Source: an uncultured Collinsella sp. (GTDB lineage: Bacteria > Actinomycetota > Coriobacteriia > Coriobacteriales > Coriobacteriaceae). Taken from it: a stretch of 23,257 bases of DNA. Positions 1-7,032 of this stretch are shown here, piece after piece. Every line of letters starts with the position of its first letter. The stretch's first letter is position 1. The stretch covers positions 1 to 23,257 of the forward strand of contig CALDWI010000041.1 of assembly GCA_937923795.1 (NCBI GenBank). Direction: 5' to 3'. Made by a program: the position numbers and the translations under genes. The notes below the pieces were generated by a model. That model ran no database searches. It was not told the DNA's origin and saw only the letters and a program-made list of their open reading frames with translations.

Positions 1-54
1 AGCACACGGTTCATACCCGTGGCGTCACTGGTTCGAATCCAGTCACCGCTACCA
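1..54 (+). tRNA. tRNA-Met (CAT anticodon), 5' end cut off by the window edge
   Basis: This is the 3' two thirds of a tRNA. The anticodon stem (5-9 with 17-21) encloses a 7-base loop with CAT at 12-14. The T arm is 27-31 with 39-43 around TTCGAAT. The 3' acceptor strand (44-50) is followed by discriminator A51 and an encoded CCA at 52-54. The anticodon stem lacks the three G:C pairs typical of initiator tRNA, so an elongator tRNA-Met is likely. A tRNA-Ile whose C34 is modified to lysidine cannot be excluded without the D arm and 5' acceptor strand, which lie outside the window. Confidence 0.85.
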
Positions 55-65
55 TAGGTAACACG

Positions 66-96
66 GTGGCTTCTCAATAGTATGTTGAGAAGCCAC
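66..96 (+). other. 12-bp perfect stem-loop between tRNA-Met and tuf
   Basis: Bases 66-77 pair perfectly with 85-96 around a 7-base loop. No T-run follows, so it is not a standard intrinsic terminator. It lies 12 bases after the tRNA CCA end and 54 bases before the tuf start. It could act in processing a tRNA-tuf transcript, protect the tuf mRNA 5' end, or attenuate. A smaller GTCCC/GGGAC hairpin follows at 114-128. Only the pairing is seen; the role is inferred. Confidence 0.5.
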
Positions 97-150
97 TATG
101 GTATAAAGGCAAAGTCCCGTCCGGGGACGACCTGTTTAGAGGAGGGCTTT

Positions 151-1341
151 ATGGCCAAAGAGAAGTTTGAGCGCACTAAGCCGCATGTTAACATCGGCAC
201 CATTGGTCACGTCGACCACGGCAAGACCACGCTGACCGCTGCCATCACCAAGGTTCTCTCCGAGACCGAGGGCTGCAAGGCTGACTTCACTGCGTTCGAG
301 AACATCGACAAGGCTCCCGAGGAGCGCGAGCGCGGCATTACGATCTCCGTCTCCCACGTCGAGTACGAGACTGCTGCCCGTCACTACGCTCACGTTGACT
401 GCCCGGGCCACGCTGACTACGTCAAGAACATGATCTCCGGCGCTGCTCAGATGGACGGCGCTATCCTGGTCATCGCTGCTACCGACGGCCCCATGGCTCA
501 GACCCGCGAGCACATCCTGCTCGCCCGTCAGGTCGGCGTTCCCTACATCGTCGTCTTCCTGAACAAGTGCGACATGGTCGACGATGACGAGCTCATCGAC
601 CTCGTCGAGATGGAGACCCGTGAGCTCCTCTCCGAGTACGATTTCCCCGGCGACGACATCCCCGTCATCCGTGGCTCCGCTCTGGGCGCTCTCGAGGGCG
701 ACGCCAAGTGGATGGACGCCATTCGCGAGCTCATGAAGGCCGTCGACGAGTACATCCCGACGCCTGCTCGTAACAACGACCTCCCGTTCCTGATGGCCGT
801 TGAGGACGTTATGACCATCTCCGGTCGTGGTACCGTTGCTACTGGCCGTGTCGAGCGCGGTGAGCTCAAGCTCAACGAGCCCGTCGAGATCGTCGGCATC
901 AAGGATACCCAGAACACCGTCGTTACCGGTATCGAGATGTTCCGTAAGTCCATGGACTTCTGCGAGGCTGGCGACAACGTCGGTCTGCTGCTCCGCGGCA
1001 TCAAGCGTGAGGACATCGAGCGCGGCCAGGTTCTCTGCAAGCCCGGTTCGGTTACCCCGCACACCAAGTTCACCGGCGAGATCTACGTTCTGACCAAGGA
1101 GGAGGGCGGCCGTCACACCCCGTTCTTCGATGGTTATCGTCCTCAGTTCTACTTCCGTACCACCGACGTTACCGGTACGGTCAAGCTCCCCGAGGGCACC
1201 GAGATGGCTATGCCTGGTGACCACATCACCATCGAGGGTGACCTCATCCACCCGATCGCCATGGAGGAGGGCCTGCGCTTCGCTATCCGCGAGGGTGGCC
1301 ACACCGTCGGTTCGGGCATCGTCTCCACGATCATTGAGTAA
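151..1341 (+). CDS. tuf: Elongation factor Tu
   Basis: EF-Tu is the GTPase that delivers aminoacyl-tRNA to the ribosomal A site. The product is 396 residues, the usual length. The G1 motif GHVDHGKT is at residues 19-26, the switch-I RGIT at 61-64, DCPGH at 83-87 and NKCD at 138-141; the two beta-barrel domains follow. The open frame extends upstream, but the ATG at 151 is chosen because GAGGAGGG lies at 139-146 and because MAKEKFERTKPH is the conserved EF-Tu start. The gene follows a tRNA and has its own strong terminator, and no fusA or rpsG lies beside it in the window. Codon use is strongly biased, as expected for a highly expressed gene. Confidence 0.98.
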   Translation: MAKEKFERTKPHVNIGTIGHVDHGKTTLTAAITKVLSETEGCKADFTAFENIDKAPEERERGITISVSHVEYETAARHYAHVDCPGHADYVKNMISGAAQMDGAILVIAATDGPMAQTREHILLARQVGVPYIVVFLNKCDMVDDDELIDLVEMETRELLSEYDFPGDDIPVIRGSALGALEGDAKWMDAIRELMKAVDEYIPTPARNNDLPFLMAVEDVMTISGRGTVATGRVERGELKLNEPVEIVGIKDTQNTVVTGIEMFRKSMDFCEAGDNVGLLLRGIKREDIERGQVLCKPGSVTPHTKFTGEIYVLTKEEGGRHTPFFDGYRPQFYFRTTDVTGTVKLPEGTEMAMPGDHITIEGDLIHPIAMEEGLRFAIREGGHTVGSGIVSTIIE

Positions 1342-1368
1342 ATTAGCTCTTTGATATAGCTGACTTAG

Positions 1369-1405
1369 AGAACCCGGCACTTATATGGGTGCCGGGTTCT
1401 TTTCT
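1369..1405 (+). terminator. Intrinsic terminator of tuf
   Basis: A perfect 12-bp stem pairs 1369-1380 with 1389-1400 around an 8-base loop and is followed by TTTTCT. It lies 28 bases after the tuf stop codon. Confidence 0.93.
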
Positions 1406-1545
1406 GCAATGGATATTGAGCCGTTGCTGGCGTCGAGAGGATCGATAATGGTCCTGGATGCACCGTCGATTAGCTCTCGATGGCTTCATTGATGTGTTCC
1501 AAATATGAATGGATCCACCGAGAACCAATTGACTCGAGGTTTTCA

Positions 1546-1573
1546 TTGACAGCACTTACGTGGAGCTGATAAA
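1546..1573 (+). promoter_or_regulatory. Probable sigma-70-type promoter for rpmG-trnW-secE-nusG
   Basis: A perfect TTGACA (-35) at 1546-1551 is followed after 16 bases by GATAAA (-10, 4 of 6 matches) at 1568-1573. It lies about 48 bases before rpmG and downstream of the tuf terminator, so it can supply the next transcription unit. Confidence 0.6.
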
Positions 1574-1620
1574 GTAACAACTCGTGCCCGTACGGGGCGG
1601 AAATGAAAGGTTCAGGATAC

Positions 1621-1770
1621 ATGCGTACTCTAGTTACTCTTGCGTGCACTGAGTGCAAGCGCCGCAACTATACGACCACCAAGAACAAGTCGACCATGCC
1701 TGATCGTATGGAGATCAAGAAGTATTGCCCCTGGTGCCGTCACCACACGCTGCACAAAGAGACTCGCTAG
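1621..1770 (+). CDS. rpmG: 50S ribosomal protein L33
   Basis: L33 is a small protein of the large ribosomal subunit. The product is only 49 residues. The sequence begins MRTLVTLACTECKRRNY and carries two CxxC pairs, C9-x-x-C12 and C36-x-x-C39, so this is the zinc-binding (C+) form. AAAGG lies a short distance before the ATG. The gene is followed within 15 bases by tRNA-Trp and then secE, an order conserved in many Gram-positive genomes, which supports the assignment strongly. Confidence 0.96.
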   Translation: MRTLVTLACTECKRRNYTTTKNKSTMPDRMEIKKYCPWCRHHTLHKETR

Positions 1771-1783
1771 TCTCTAGTCACAT

Positions 1784-1859
1784 ACGCCAGTAGTTCAATT
1801 GGTAGAGCATCGGTCTCCAAAACCGAGTGTTGAGGGTTCGAGTCCTTCCTGGCGTGCCA
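1784..1859 (+). tRNA. tRNA-Trp (CCA anticodon)
   Basis: This is a complete 76-base tRNA. The acceptor arm ACGCCAG (1784-1790) pairs with CTGGCGT, discriminator G is at 1856 and an encoded CCA at 1857-1859. The anticodon loop at 1815-1821 contains CCA at 1817-1819. It sits between rpmG and secE, the classical position for tRNA-Trp. Confidence 0.97.
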
Positions 1860-1868
1860 GTCATTATT

Positions 1869-1900
1869 CCGTAAGCTCCCACTTGGGGGCTTACGGTTTA
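1869..1900 (+). terminator. Hairpin between tRNA-Trp and secE (partial terminator or processing site)
   Basis: A 12-bp stem with one G:U pair (1869-1880 with 1885-1896) and a 4-base loop is followed only by TTTA. The weak T-run suggests partial termination or a 3' boundary for tRNA processing, allowing read-through into secE. Confidence 0.6.
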
Positions 1901-1935
1901 CTCATGTATAAGCGCATTGCGCGGAGGTAACCCAA

Positions 1936-2274
1936 ATGGCCAACAAGAAGAACAAGAAGAAGGCTCAGCAGCCGGCACCTGCCAACAAAGCTGCCGCCAA
2001 CTCCAAGGTTGAGGCCAAGAAGGCCGTTGCCAAGAAGAACGAGAAGGCTGCGAAGTCCAAGAAGAACGAGAAGCCTGGTTTCTTCGCCCGCACCAAGAAG
2101 TATTTCGCTTCGGTCAAGTCCGAGATGAAGCGTGTCACGTGGCCCGATAAGAAGGAGCTCGTGAACTACTCGGTTGTTGTTTGCGCTTCTCTGATCGTCG
2201 TCGGCGTCGTCATCGCTCTGCTCGATGCTGGCTTTGGCGAGGCTCTTGCTCTGTTCTCTGGATTGAGGGGCTAA
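1936..2274 (+). CDS. secE: Preprotein translocase subunit SecE
   Basis: SecE is the small essential membrane subunit of the SecYEG protein-export channel. The 112-residue product has a long Lys/Ala-rich N-terminal tail (about residues 1-48), which is expected to be cytoplasmic. The conserved SecE amphipathic segment follows, containing VKSEMKRVTWP (60-70), and then a single membrane helix at about 77-97. GCGGAGGT precedes the ATG. The stop codon is separated from nusG by only 3 bases, so the two are co-translated from one mRNA as in most bacteria. Confidence 0.95.
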   Translation: MANKKNKKKAQQPAPANKAAANSKVEAKKAVAKKNEKAAKSKKNEKPGFFARTKKYFASVKSEMKRVTWPDKKELVNYSVVVCASLIVVGVVIALLDAGFGEALALFSGLRG

Positions 2275-2277
2275 ACC

Positions 2278-2814
2278 ATGTCTAAGCGTTGGTACGTCGT
2301 TCACACTTACTCTGGATACGAGAACCGCGTTAAGTCCGATCTCGAGCATCGCATCGAGACTATGGGCATGCAGGACCGTATCTTTGATATCGAGATTCCT
2401 ATGGAGCGCGTCACCGAGATTAAAGAGGGTGGCAAGCGTGAGACCAAGGATTCCAAGATCTTCCCGGGTTATGTCCTGGTCCGCATGGAGATGGATGACG
2501 ATGCTTGGACGTGTGTTCGTAACACGCCTGGCGTCACCGGTTTCCTAGGCGGCAACGGCAAGCCCGCTCCGCTTTCCCGCGACGAGTACAACAAGATGAC
2601 TCGTCGTCCCGGTAAGGGCGATTCGCCCAAGCGCACCTCGGTTGATATTCAGGTCGGCACGTCCGTCCGCGTCACCGATGGCCCGCTTACCGACTTTGAT
2701 GGCAAGGTCTCCGAGGTTAACACCGAGGCTGGCAAGCTCAAGGTCACGCTGATGATCTTTGGCCGCGAGACGCCGGTCGAGCTCGACTTTAACCAGGTCG
2801 CTGTCATCGCTTAA
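2278..2814 (+). CDS. nusG: Transcription termination/antitermination factor NusG
   Basis: NusG binds RNA polymerase and links it to Rho or the ribosome. The product has 178 residues. The N-terminal NGN domain opens with KRWYVVHTYSGYE and includes the FPGYVLVRMEM segment. The C-terminal KOW domain (about residues 120-178) contains the stretch VTDGPLTDFDGKVSEV. The length is normal for a NusG without extra insertions. The gene starts 3 bases after secE. Confidence 0.97.
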   Translation: MSKRWYVVHTYSGYENRVKSDLEHRIETMGMQDRIFDIEIPMERVTEIKEGGKRETKDSKIFPGYVLVRMEMDDDAWTCVRNTPGVTGFLGGNGKPAPLSRDEYNKMTRRPGKGDSPKRTSVDIQVGTSVRVTDGPLTDFDGKVSEVNTEAGKLKVTLMIFGRETPVELDFNQVAVIA

Positions 2815-2934
2815 GTTTTCGTCCGTTCGCGCGAGCGTGCTTCTTCTGTGACTGCTCATCTCAGGAGTGCTTCTAACACGTGCGTGCTTACGATATAGCA
2901 AGTACTTCACACTCGTGATTCGAAAGGAATGACC

Positions 2935-3363
2935 ATGGCTGAGAAGAAGGTTGCCAACGTCATTAAGCTCCAGATTCCTGCTGGTGCAGCTAACCCCGCT
3001 CCTCCCGTCGGCCCCGCCCTGGGCGCTGCTGGCGTGAACATCATGCAGTTCTGCCAGGCCTTTAACGCCGAGACGCAGGACAAGAAGGGCGACATCATCC
3101 CCGTTGAGATCTCTGTCTACGAGGATAAGTCCTTCTCCTTCATCACCAAGACCCCGCCGGCGGCTCACCTCATCAAGAAGGAGCTGAACCTCAAGTCTGG
3201 TTCCGCTAAGCCCCAGGCCGACAAGGTTGGTCAGCTCTCCCAGGAGCAGCTCACCAAGATCGCCGAGATCAAGATGCCGGACCTCAATGCCAACGACATT
3301 GACGCCGCCAAGAAGATCATCGCCGGTACCGCCCGTTCCATGGGCGTCACCATCGCTGAGTAG
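2935..3363 (+). CDS. rplK: 50S ribosomal protein L11
   Basis: L11 forms part of the GTPase-associated centre of the large ribosomal subunit. The product is 142 residues. It has the typical start MAEKKVANVIKLQIPAG, the PPVGPALGAAGVNIMQFC segment, and a C-terminal RNA-binding domain ending in GTARSMGVTI. An ATG lies 6 bases upstream in frame, but AAAGGA at 2923-2928 abuts it, so the ATG at 2935 has the proper spacing. About 120 bases separate it from nusG. Confidence 0.96.
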   Translation: MAEKKVANVIKLQIPAGAANPAPPVGPALGAAGVNIMQFCQAFNAETQDKKGDIIPVEISVYEDKSFSFITKTPPAAHLIKKELNLKSGSAKPQADKVGQLSQEQLTKIAEIKMPDLNANDIDAAKKIIAGTARSMGVTIAE

Positions 3364-3381
3364 CGATTTCTTATGGTAACG

Positions 3382-3437
3382 ACGGGTGCTCCGACCGGGG
3401 TGCCCGTTAAATGTGTGCAATAGGGCACACGATACGA
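3382..3437 (+). promoter_or_regulatory. Two adjacent hairpins in the rplK-rplA gap
   Basis: The spacer holds a G/C-rich stem starting ACGGGTGC and ending GTGCCCGT, with several G:U pairs. A second hairpin, GTGTGC/GCACAC with a 6-base loop, follows. Both precede the rplA ribosome-binding site AGGAGGT at 3467-3473. L1 is known to repress its own operon by binding mRNA in other bacteria, so a regulatory role is possible, but I see no clear L1-target motif. Confidence 0.3.
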
Positions 3438-3480
3438 TGTGGGAGGGCTCACGCCCGTTTAACCACAGGAGGTAATGCAC

Positions 3481-4188
3481 ATGGCTAAGCATGGTAAGAG
3501 CTATAACGCCGCTGCCGAGAAGATCGACCGCGCCACGCTCTACACCCCCCTTCAGGCTGCCAAGCTCATCAAGGAGCTCGACACCGCCAAGTTCGACGAG
3601 ACCGTCGAGGCCCACTTCCGTCTGGGCATCGATACTCGTAAGGCTGACCAGAACATCCGTGGTTCCATCTCCCTGCCCCACGGCACCGGCAAGACCGTTC
3701 GTGTTGCCGTCTTCGCCGAGGGCGAGAAGGCCCGCGAGGCCGAGGCTGCCGGCGCCGACATCATCGGTTCCGACGAGCTCGTCGCCCAGATTCAGAAGGG
3801 CGAGATCAACTTCGACGCCGCTATCGCTACGCCGAACATGATGGCCAAGGTTGGCCGCATCGGTAAGATCCTTGGTCCCCGTGGCCTCATGCCGAACCCC
3901 AAGCTCGGCACTGTGACCATGGACGTCGCCAAGATGGTCTCCGAGCTCAAGGCTGGCCGCGTTGAGTACCGCGCCGACCGCTACGGCATCTGCCACGTGC
4001 CCCTGGGCAAGAAGTCCTTCTCTGAGCAGCAGCTCGTCGAGAACTACGCTGCCCTGTACACCGAGATCCTGCGCGTCAAGCCCTCTTCTGCTAAGGGCAA
4101 GTACGTCAAGTCCATCTCCGTGTCTTCCACCATGGGCCCTGGCGTCAAGGTCGATCCCGCTGTCCAGCGTGACTTCCTGGCTGAGTAA
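3481..4188 (+). CDS. rplA: 50S ribosomal protein L1
   Basis: L1 forms the mobile stalk at the ribosomal E site and often autoregulates its operon. The product is 235 residues, the normal size. The family signature is present, including GKTVRVAVFAEG, TPNMMAKVGRIGKILGPRG and LMPNPKLGTVT. The frame also opens at an ATG at 3475, but AGGAGGT at 3467-3473 is only one base from it, so the ATG at 3481 is chosen. A terminator follows immediately, so rplJ and rplL are not part of this unit. Confidence 0.96.
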   Translation: MAKHGKSYNAAAEKIDRATLYTPLQAAKLIKELDTAKFDETVEAHFRLGIDTRKADQNIRGSISLPHGTGKTVRVAVFAEGEKAREAEAAGADIIGSDELVAQIQKGEINFDAAIATPNMMAKVGRIGKILGPRGLMPNPKLGTVTMDVAKMVSELKAGRVEYRADRYGICHVPLGKKSFSEQQLVENYAALYTEILRVKPSSAKGKYVKSISVSSTMGPGVKVDPAVQRDFLAE

Positions 4189-4224
4189 CTGCTAGTTACT
4201 GCCTGAGCAAAGCAAGCATTGCTA

Positions 4225-4265
4225 AAGAAACCCGGTTCCGCCTCGTGTGGGACCGGGTTTCTTGC
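4225..4265 (+). terminator. Intrinsic terminator of rplK-rplA
   Basis: GAAACCCGGT at 4227-4236 pairs with ACCGGGTTTC at 4252-4261, and flanking pairs extend the stem on both sides. T-rich sequence overlaps its 3' arm. It lies about 37 bases after the rplA stop. Confidence 0.8.
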
Positions 4266-4278
4266 TATCGCGTGCCAA

Positions 4279-4317
4279 AACCACCTCAAAGGGGTCAGCG
4301 TCCCCTTTGAGGTGGTT
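4279..4317. terminator. 16-bp perfect palindrome between convergent rplA and phosphoesterase genes
   Basis: Bases 4279-4294 pair perfectly with 4302-4317 around a 7-base loop. Its right arm covers the first two bases of the TAA stop codon of the minus-strand phosphoesterase gene. On the minus strand the stem is followed by TT then GG, so it probably ends that operon. It belongs to a recurring family of AACCnCC...GGnGGTT palindromes in this window (see 6996-7032, 8041-8080 and 8096-8136). Confidence 0.75.
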
Positions 4318-5026
4318 ACCAGGGTGTTCTGGCGGTTGAGGACTCTATGGCTTCGTGGCGTTTGAGCTCGCGGCGCATGGTTTGTGAGTTGAGCCAAGCT
4401 GCTTGCCAGCCGCGGATGGGGTAGTGCGTCTGGTCGAGCTCAAACTGCGTATAGCCGCAGGCGTTGATGATCGTCGTTCCACACACATGCTGACGCTCGC
4501 GCTGAAAATCGCAACCGTAGCTTTGGTGCACATGCCCGTGCACCATGTAGTCGGGATTCCAGGATTCGAGTGCTGTGTTAAAGCACTCGAATCCTCGATG
4601 CGGCAGATCGTCCAGATCACCCATACCGGCGGCGGGTGCATGGGTAAGCAGAATGTCGCACCCGCCGACCATCCTAACCTTACGCGACAGCTTACGCATG
4701 CGCTTGGACATCTCGCGTTCGGTGTACATGTTGGCGCCGTCGCGATAACGCATGGACCCGCCAAGGCCTGCAATGCGAATCCCTCGGTACGTGTACACGC
4801 TGTCCTCTACGCAGATACATCCACCCGGTGCATGACGTGCGTAGCGGTCATCGTGATTGCCGCGCACGTAGATGAGCGGTTTGTTGATGACCGTAACCAA
4901 AAACTCAAGATAGTCCGGGTCCAGATCGCCGGCGGACAAAATCAGGTCGACTCCCTCAAAGCGTTCCTTGCGAAAGCACTCCCAAAGGCATCGTTCTTCG
5001 GTATCGGCTATGGCAAGGATTTTCAT
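4316..5026 (-). CDS. Calcineurin-like metallophosphoesterase
   Basis: The 236-residue product is a probable cytoplasmic metal-dependent phosphoesterase; its substrate cannot be told from sequence. The superfamily motifs are in order: an N-terminal IADTE (D8, E10), GD (33-34), GNHD (56-59), THAP (128-131) and GHVH (164-167). The usual first motif is D-x-H; here it is D-T-E, and I recall the same substitution in related Gram-positive proteins, so the site may still bind metal. The start codon overlaps the TGA stop of the upstream BMP-fusion gene as ATGA, giving strict translational coupling and suggesting the two proteins work together. No signal peptide or membrane segment is visible. Confidence 0.85.
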   Translation of the reverse strand: MKILAIADTEERCLWECFRKERFEGVDLILSAGDLDPDYLEFLVTVINKPLIYVRGNHDDRYARHAPGGCICVEDSVYTYRGIRIAGLGGSMRYRDGANMYTEREMSKRMRKLSRKVRMVGGCDILLTHAPAAGMGDLDDLPHRGFECFNTALESWNPDYMVHGHVHQSYGCDFQRERQHVCGTTIINACGYTQFELDQTHYPIRGWQAAWLNSQTMRRELKRHEAIESSTARTPW

Positions 5027-6939
5027 AGGGCAGGGACTTTCGGCTCATCGTCGAGTTGCGGAATGGTGCCTACCACGTTGTCCGCCAGCCAATTCATCTC
5101 GACAATCTGCGTGCTCGGCAGCGGAGGGAAGCCTTCGATCTGTACCACGCCGTTCTGGCTGTGGAGCTCGCCGCCAAAGGGGTTGATGGATCCCTCAACA
5201 ATGCCGTTGCGGAGCAACTGCACGAGTTTGCGCGTTTGGTAGGGTAGGCCCGGAGCGTAACGGATGTCGATAACTCCGGAGCTCATGCCATACCAGTAGT
5301 TGACAGCGCGCACTTGGTTGTCGTCGCTGGTCTCGTCCCACGTGCCGTGAAGAAGGCTGCGAACGATGAGCTCGTAGTAACGGCCCCAGTTCCATACGGG
5401 CATGGCGATGCCGGTGACTTTGCCGTCGACCAAGCGGTGAAGCCCGTAGGCCGTTGGGTCTTCGAGCGACTTTGACATGTCAGCGCCGGTCATGACGCTT
5501 ACGCCTTCGCGGCACATGGCTTCGGCAAGACCACCGGCGGGAACATCGCCCCAGGTGAGGATGACCTGCGCGCGCGGGTCGAGCAGCGAGGCGCCAATCG
5601 CAAAGGCGTTGATCTCGCTGAGTGCGCCCGAGGCGAAGACCGACGCGTGGTAACCGATGCGGTGGTTGTCCGCCATGCTGGCCGCAAGGGCGCCCAGCAG
5701 AAACTTGGCCTCGTACATCTTGCCAAAGTACGAACGGACGCTTTGATGGGGAAGGCCGATAGAGCAGTTGAGGAACCGAACCTGGGGATACTCAACGGCA
5801 GCCCTGAGCGTGTATTCCATCAGGCGGTGCGAGGTCGAGAAGATGACGTTTGCTCCATGTTTGACAGCCGTTTCCACGGCGGCGTAGAACACATCCGGAT
5901 CGTGACAGTCCTCGAACGCCTCGGTGCGCACGATACCGCCAAAGTGCTCATCGAGATACTGACGCCCTTGGTCGTGCAGGCTGTCCCAGCTCGACGTCGC
6001 ACAGGGGAACTCATGGATAAAGGCGATGCGCAGGGGGTTGGCCGTCGAGTAGACGGTCTTGCCCATAAAGAAGTTGAGCACGCCAGAGGTGGACTTGGCG
6101 GGCGTCTCCTCCTCGTCGACGCTCGGTGCTTCGACAAGATCGACCTTGTCCTCGTCATTTTTGCCGGCAATGACCAGCTCGCGCCAGATCTTGCACAGGC
6201 GGTTTACGACGATATCCGTCGGCGTATCCAGCAGGCGGTCCTGGTTGTACACATTGAGGTAGACGAGCATGGCGTCGGCGGGCGTAATGTCCAGGTGATC
6301 GCCGCCTGCGCGAAGGTAGGCACGCTTAAAGAGCAGGAAAGTGTGGCGCAGGTAGTCGACCTTTTTCTGCGGCCATTTTTCGATAAGGTTCTGACCGAGC
6401 ATCTTGGCGAGCGTTTCGTAGCTTCCCTCACGCGAGAACTCGATCTCGTATAGGGGGCAGACGCGCCAAAACGCGCAGAACTCGCCGTACAGGCGGCTTT
6501 CGACGGAATCCCATGTGCCGGGGTAGAGACGGGTGACCTTGGCCGAAACCGTCGGGGCGTCTAGGAATTTGAGGACACTGACGCGTTTGTTGCCTTCCTG
6601 GACATAGAACCGATGCATGAACTCGGTGACGATGATGGGGTCGCGATAGCCCTCGGTTACCTGGATGTCGTAGAGGTTGGACCACTTGCGGGCGAACTCG
6701 GTGCTAAACGGAAGCAGGGGCATAAAGTTACACGAAAAGGCGGACTGACGGCCTTTGGTGACCGTGCCGACGACCATTTCGAGCGGAATATCCCGCAGGC
6801 CGACATTCTCTCGCTGACCTAAGGGGAGCTGAGCAACCAAGCTGTCGAGGTCCGTAAGGTATGGATGCTCGCTTTGGCTAATGGCGCGTCGGCGTCCTTG
6901 CTCGCCGCGCTTGCGTGCTTGACGATAGGCCTCTTCCAT
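5023..6939 (-). CDS. Cytoplasmic ParB/Srx-like domain fused to BMP (nucleoside-binding) domain
   Basis: The 638-residue product joins two modules. The N-terminal half (about 1-250) contains FYVQEGNKRVSVLKF at 111-125, which resembles the G-x-x-R box of ParB/sulfiredoxin-fold domains. An acidic linker follows at about 262-280. From about 303 the protein matches the BMP/Med/PnrA family: SSWDSLHDQGR (316-326), GKMYEAKFLLGALA (406-419) and NAFAIGASLLDP (444-455). BMP proteins are normally secreted lipoproteins that feed nucleosides to ABC importers. Here there is no signal peptide or lipobox, and the domain is C-terminal, so it should act in the cytoplasm, perhaps as a ligand sensor. I recall similar fusions in Clostridia but no established function. 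AAGGGAGC precedes the ATG. The gene overlaps the downstream phosphoesterase by 4 bases. Confidence 0.8.
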   Translation of the reverse strand: MEEAYRQARKRGEQGRRRAISQSEHPYLTDLDSLVAQLPLGQRENVGLRDIPLEMVVGTVTKGRQSAFSCNFMPLLPFSTEFARKWSNLYDIQVTEGYRDPIIVTEFMHRFYVQEGNKRVSVLKFLDAPTVSAKVTRLYPGTWDSVESRLYGEFCAFWRVCPLYEIEFSREGSYETLAKMLGQNLIEKWPQKKVDYLRHTFLLFKRAYLRAGGDHLDITPADAMLVYLNVYNQDRLLDTPTDIVVNRLCKIWRELVIAGKNDEDKVDLVEAPSVDEEETPAKSTSGVLNFFMGKTVYSTANPLRIAFIHEFPCATSSWDSLHDQGRQYLDEHFGGIVRTEAFEDCHDPDVFYAAVETAVKHGANVIFSTSHRLMEYTLRAAVEYPQVRFLNCSIGLPHQSVRSYFGKMYEAKFLLGALAASMADNHRIGYHASVFASGALSEINAFAIGASLLDPRAQVILTWGDVPAGGLAEAMCREGVSVMTGADMSKSLEDPTAYGLHRLVDGKVTGIAMPVWNWGRYYELIVRSLLHGTWDETSDDNQVRAVNYWYGMSSGVIDIRYAPGLPYQTRKLVQLLRNGIVEGSINPFGGELHSQNGVVQIEGFPPLPSTQIVEMNWLADNVVGTIPQLDDEPKVPAL

Positions 6940-6953
6940 GATGTTGCTCCCTT

Positions 6954-6969
6954 AGTCGTTTAAACAACT
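6954..6969. promoter_or_regulatory. 16-bp near-palindromic operator-like site upstream of the BMP-fusion gene
   Basis: AGTCGTTTAAACAACT is symmetric except for one mismatched pair of positions. It lies between the candidate -10 box (6969-6974) and the ribosome-binding site, where a bound repressor would block initiation. The bound protein is unknown. Confidence 0.4.
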
Positions 6970-6997
6970 ATATAAACCATGGTACCACGAATGAAAA
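6969..6997 (-). promoter_or_regulatory. Candidate promoter of the BMP-fusion/phosphoesterase operon
   Basis: Read on the minus strand, TTTTCA (6992-6997, 4 of 6 matches to -35) is followed after 17 bases by TATATA (6969-6974, 4 of 6 matches to -10). The start codon is 30 bases further on. The short, AT-rich gap is the only plausible promoter position upstream of the operon. Confidence 0.4.
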
Positions 6998-7032
6998 CCA
7001 CCACAAAGGTGCCTGTCCCTTTTTGGCGGGTT
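6996..7032. terminator. Imperfect palindrome at the 3' end of mscS
   Basis: AACCACCACAAAGG on the left and CCCTTTTTGGCGGGTT on the right form an imperfect stem around a loop containing GCCTGT. Its right arm runs into the TAA stop codon of mscS (7031-7033). On the minus strand it is followed by TTTT, so it probably terminates mscS. It has the same design as the palindrome at 4279-4317 and shares TGTCCCTTT with those at 8041-8136. Confidence 0.5.

Noticed and set aside
136..1380. 414-codon open frame antisense to tuf
   Set aside because: It is opposite a certain EF-Tu gene and its translation is low-complexity (rich in L, V, D, G). It arises from the strong codon bias of tuf.
2545..3996. 483-codon minus-strand open frame across nusG, rplK and rplA
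   Set aside because: It covers three definite ribosomal/transcription genes and an intergenic gap and shows no protein family features.
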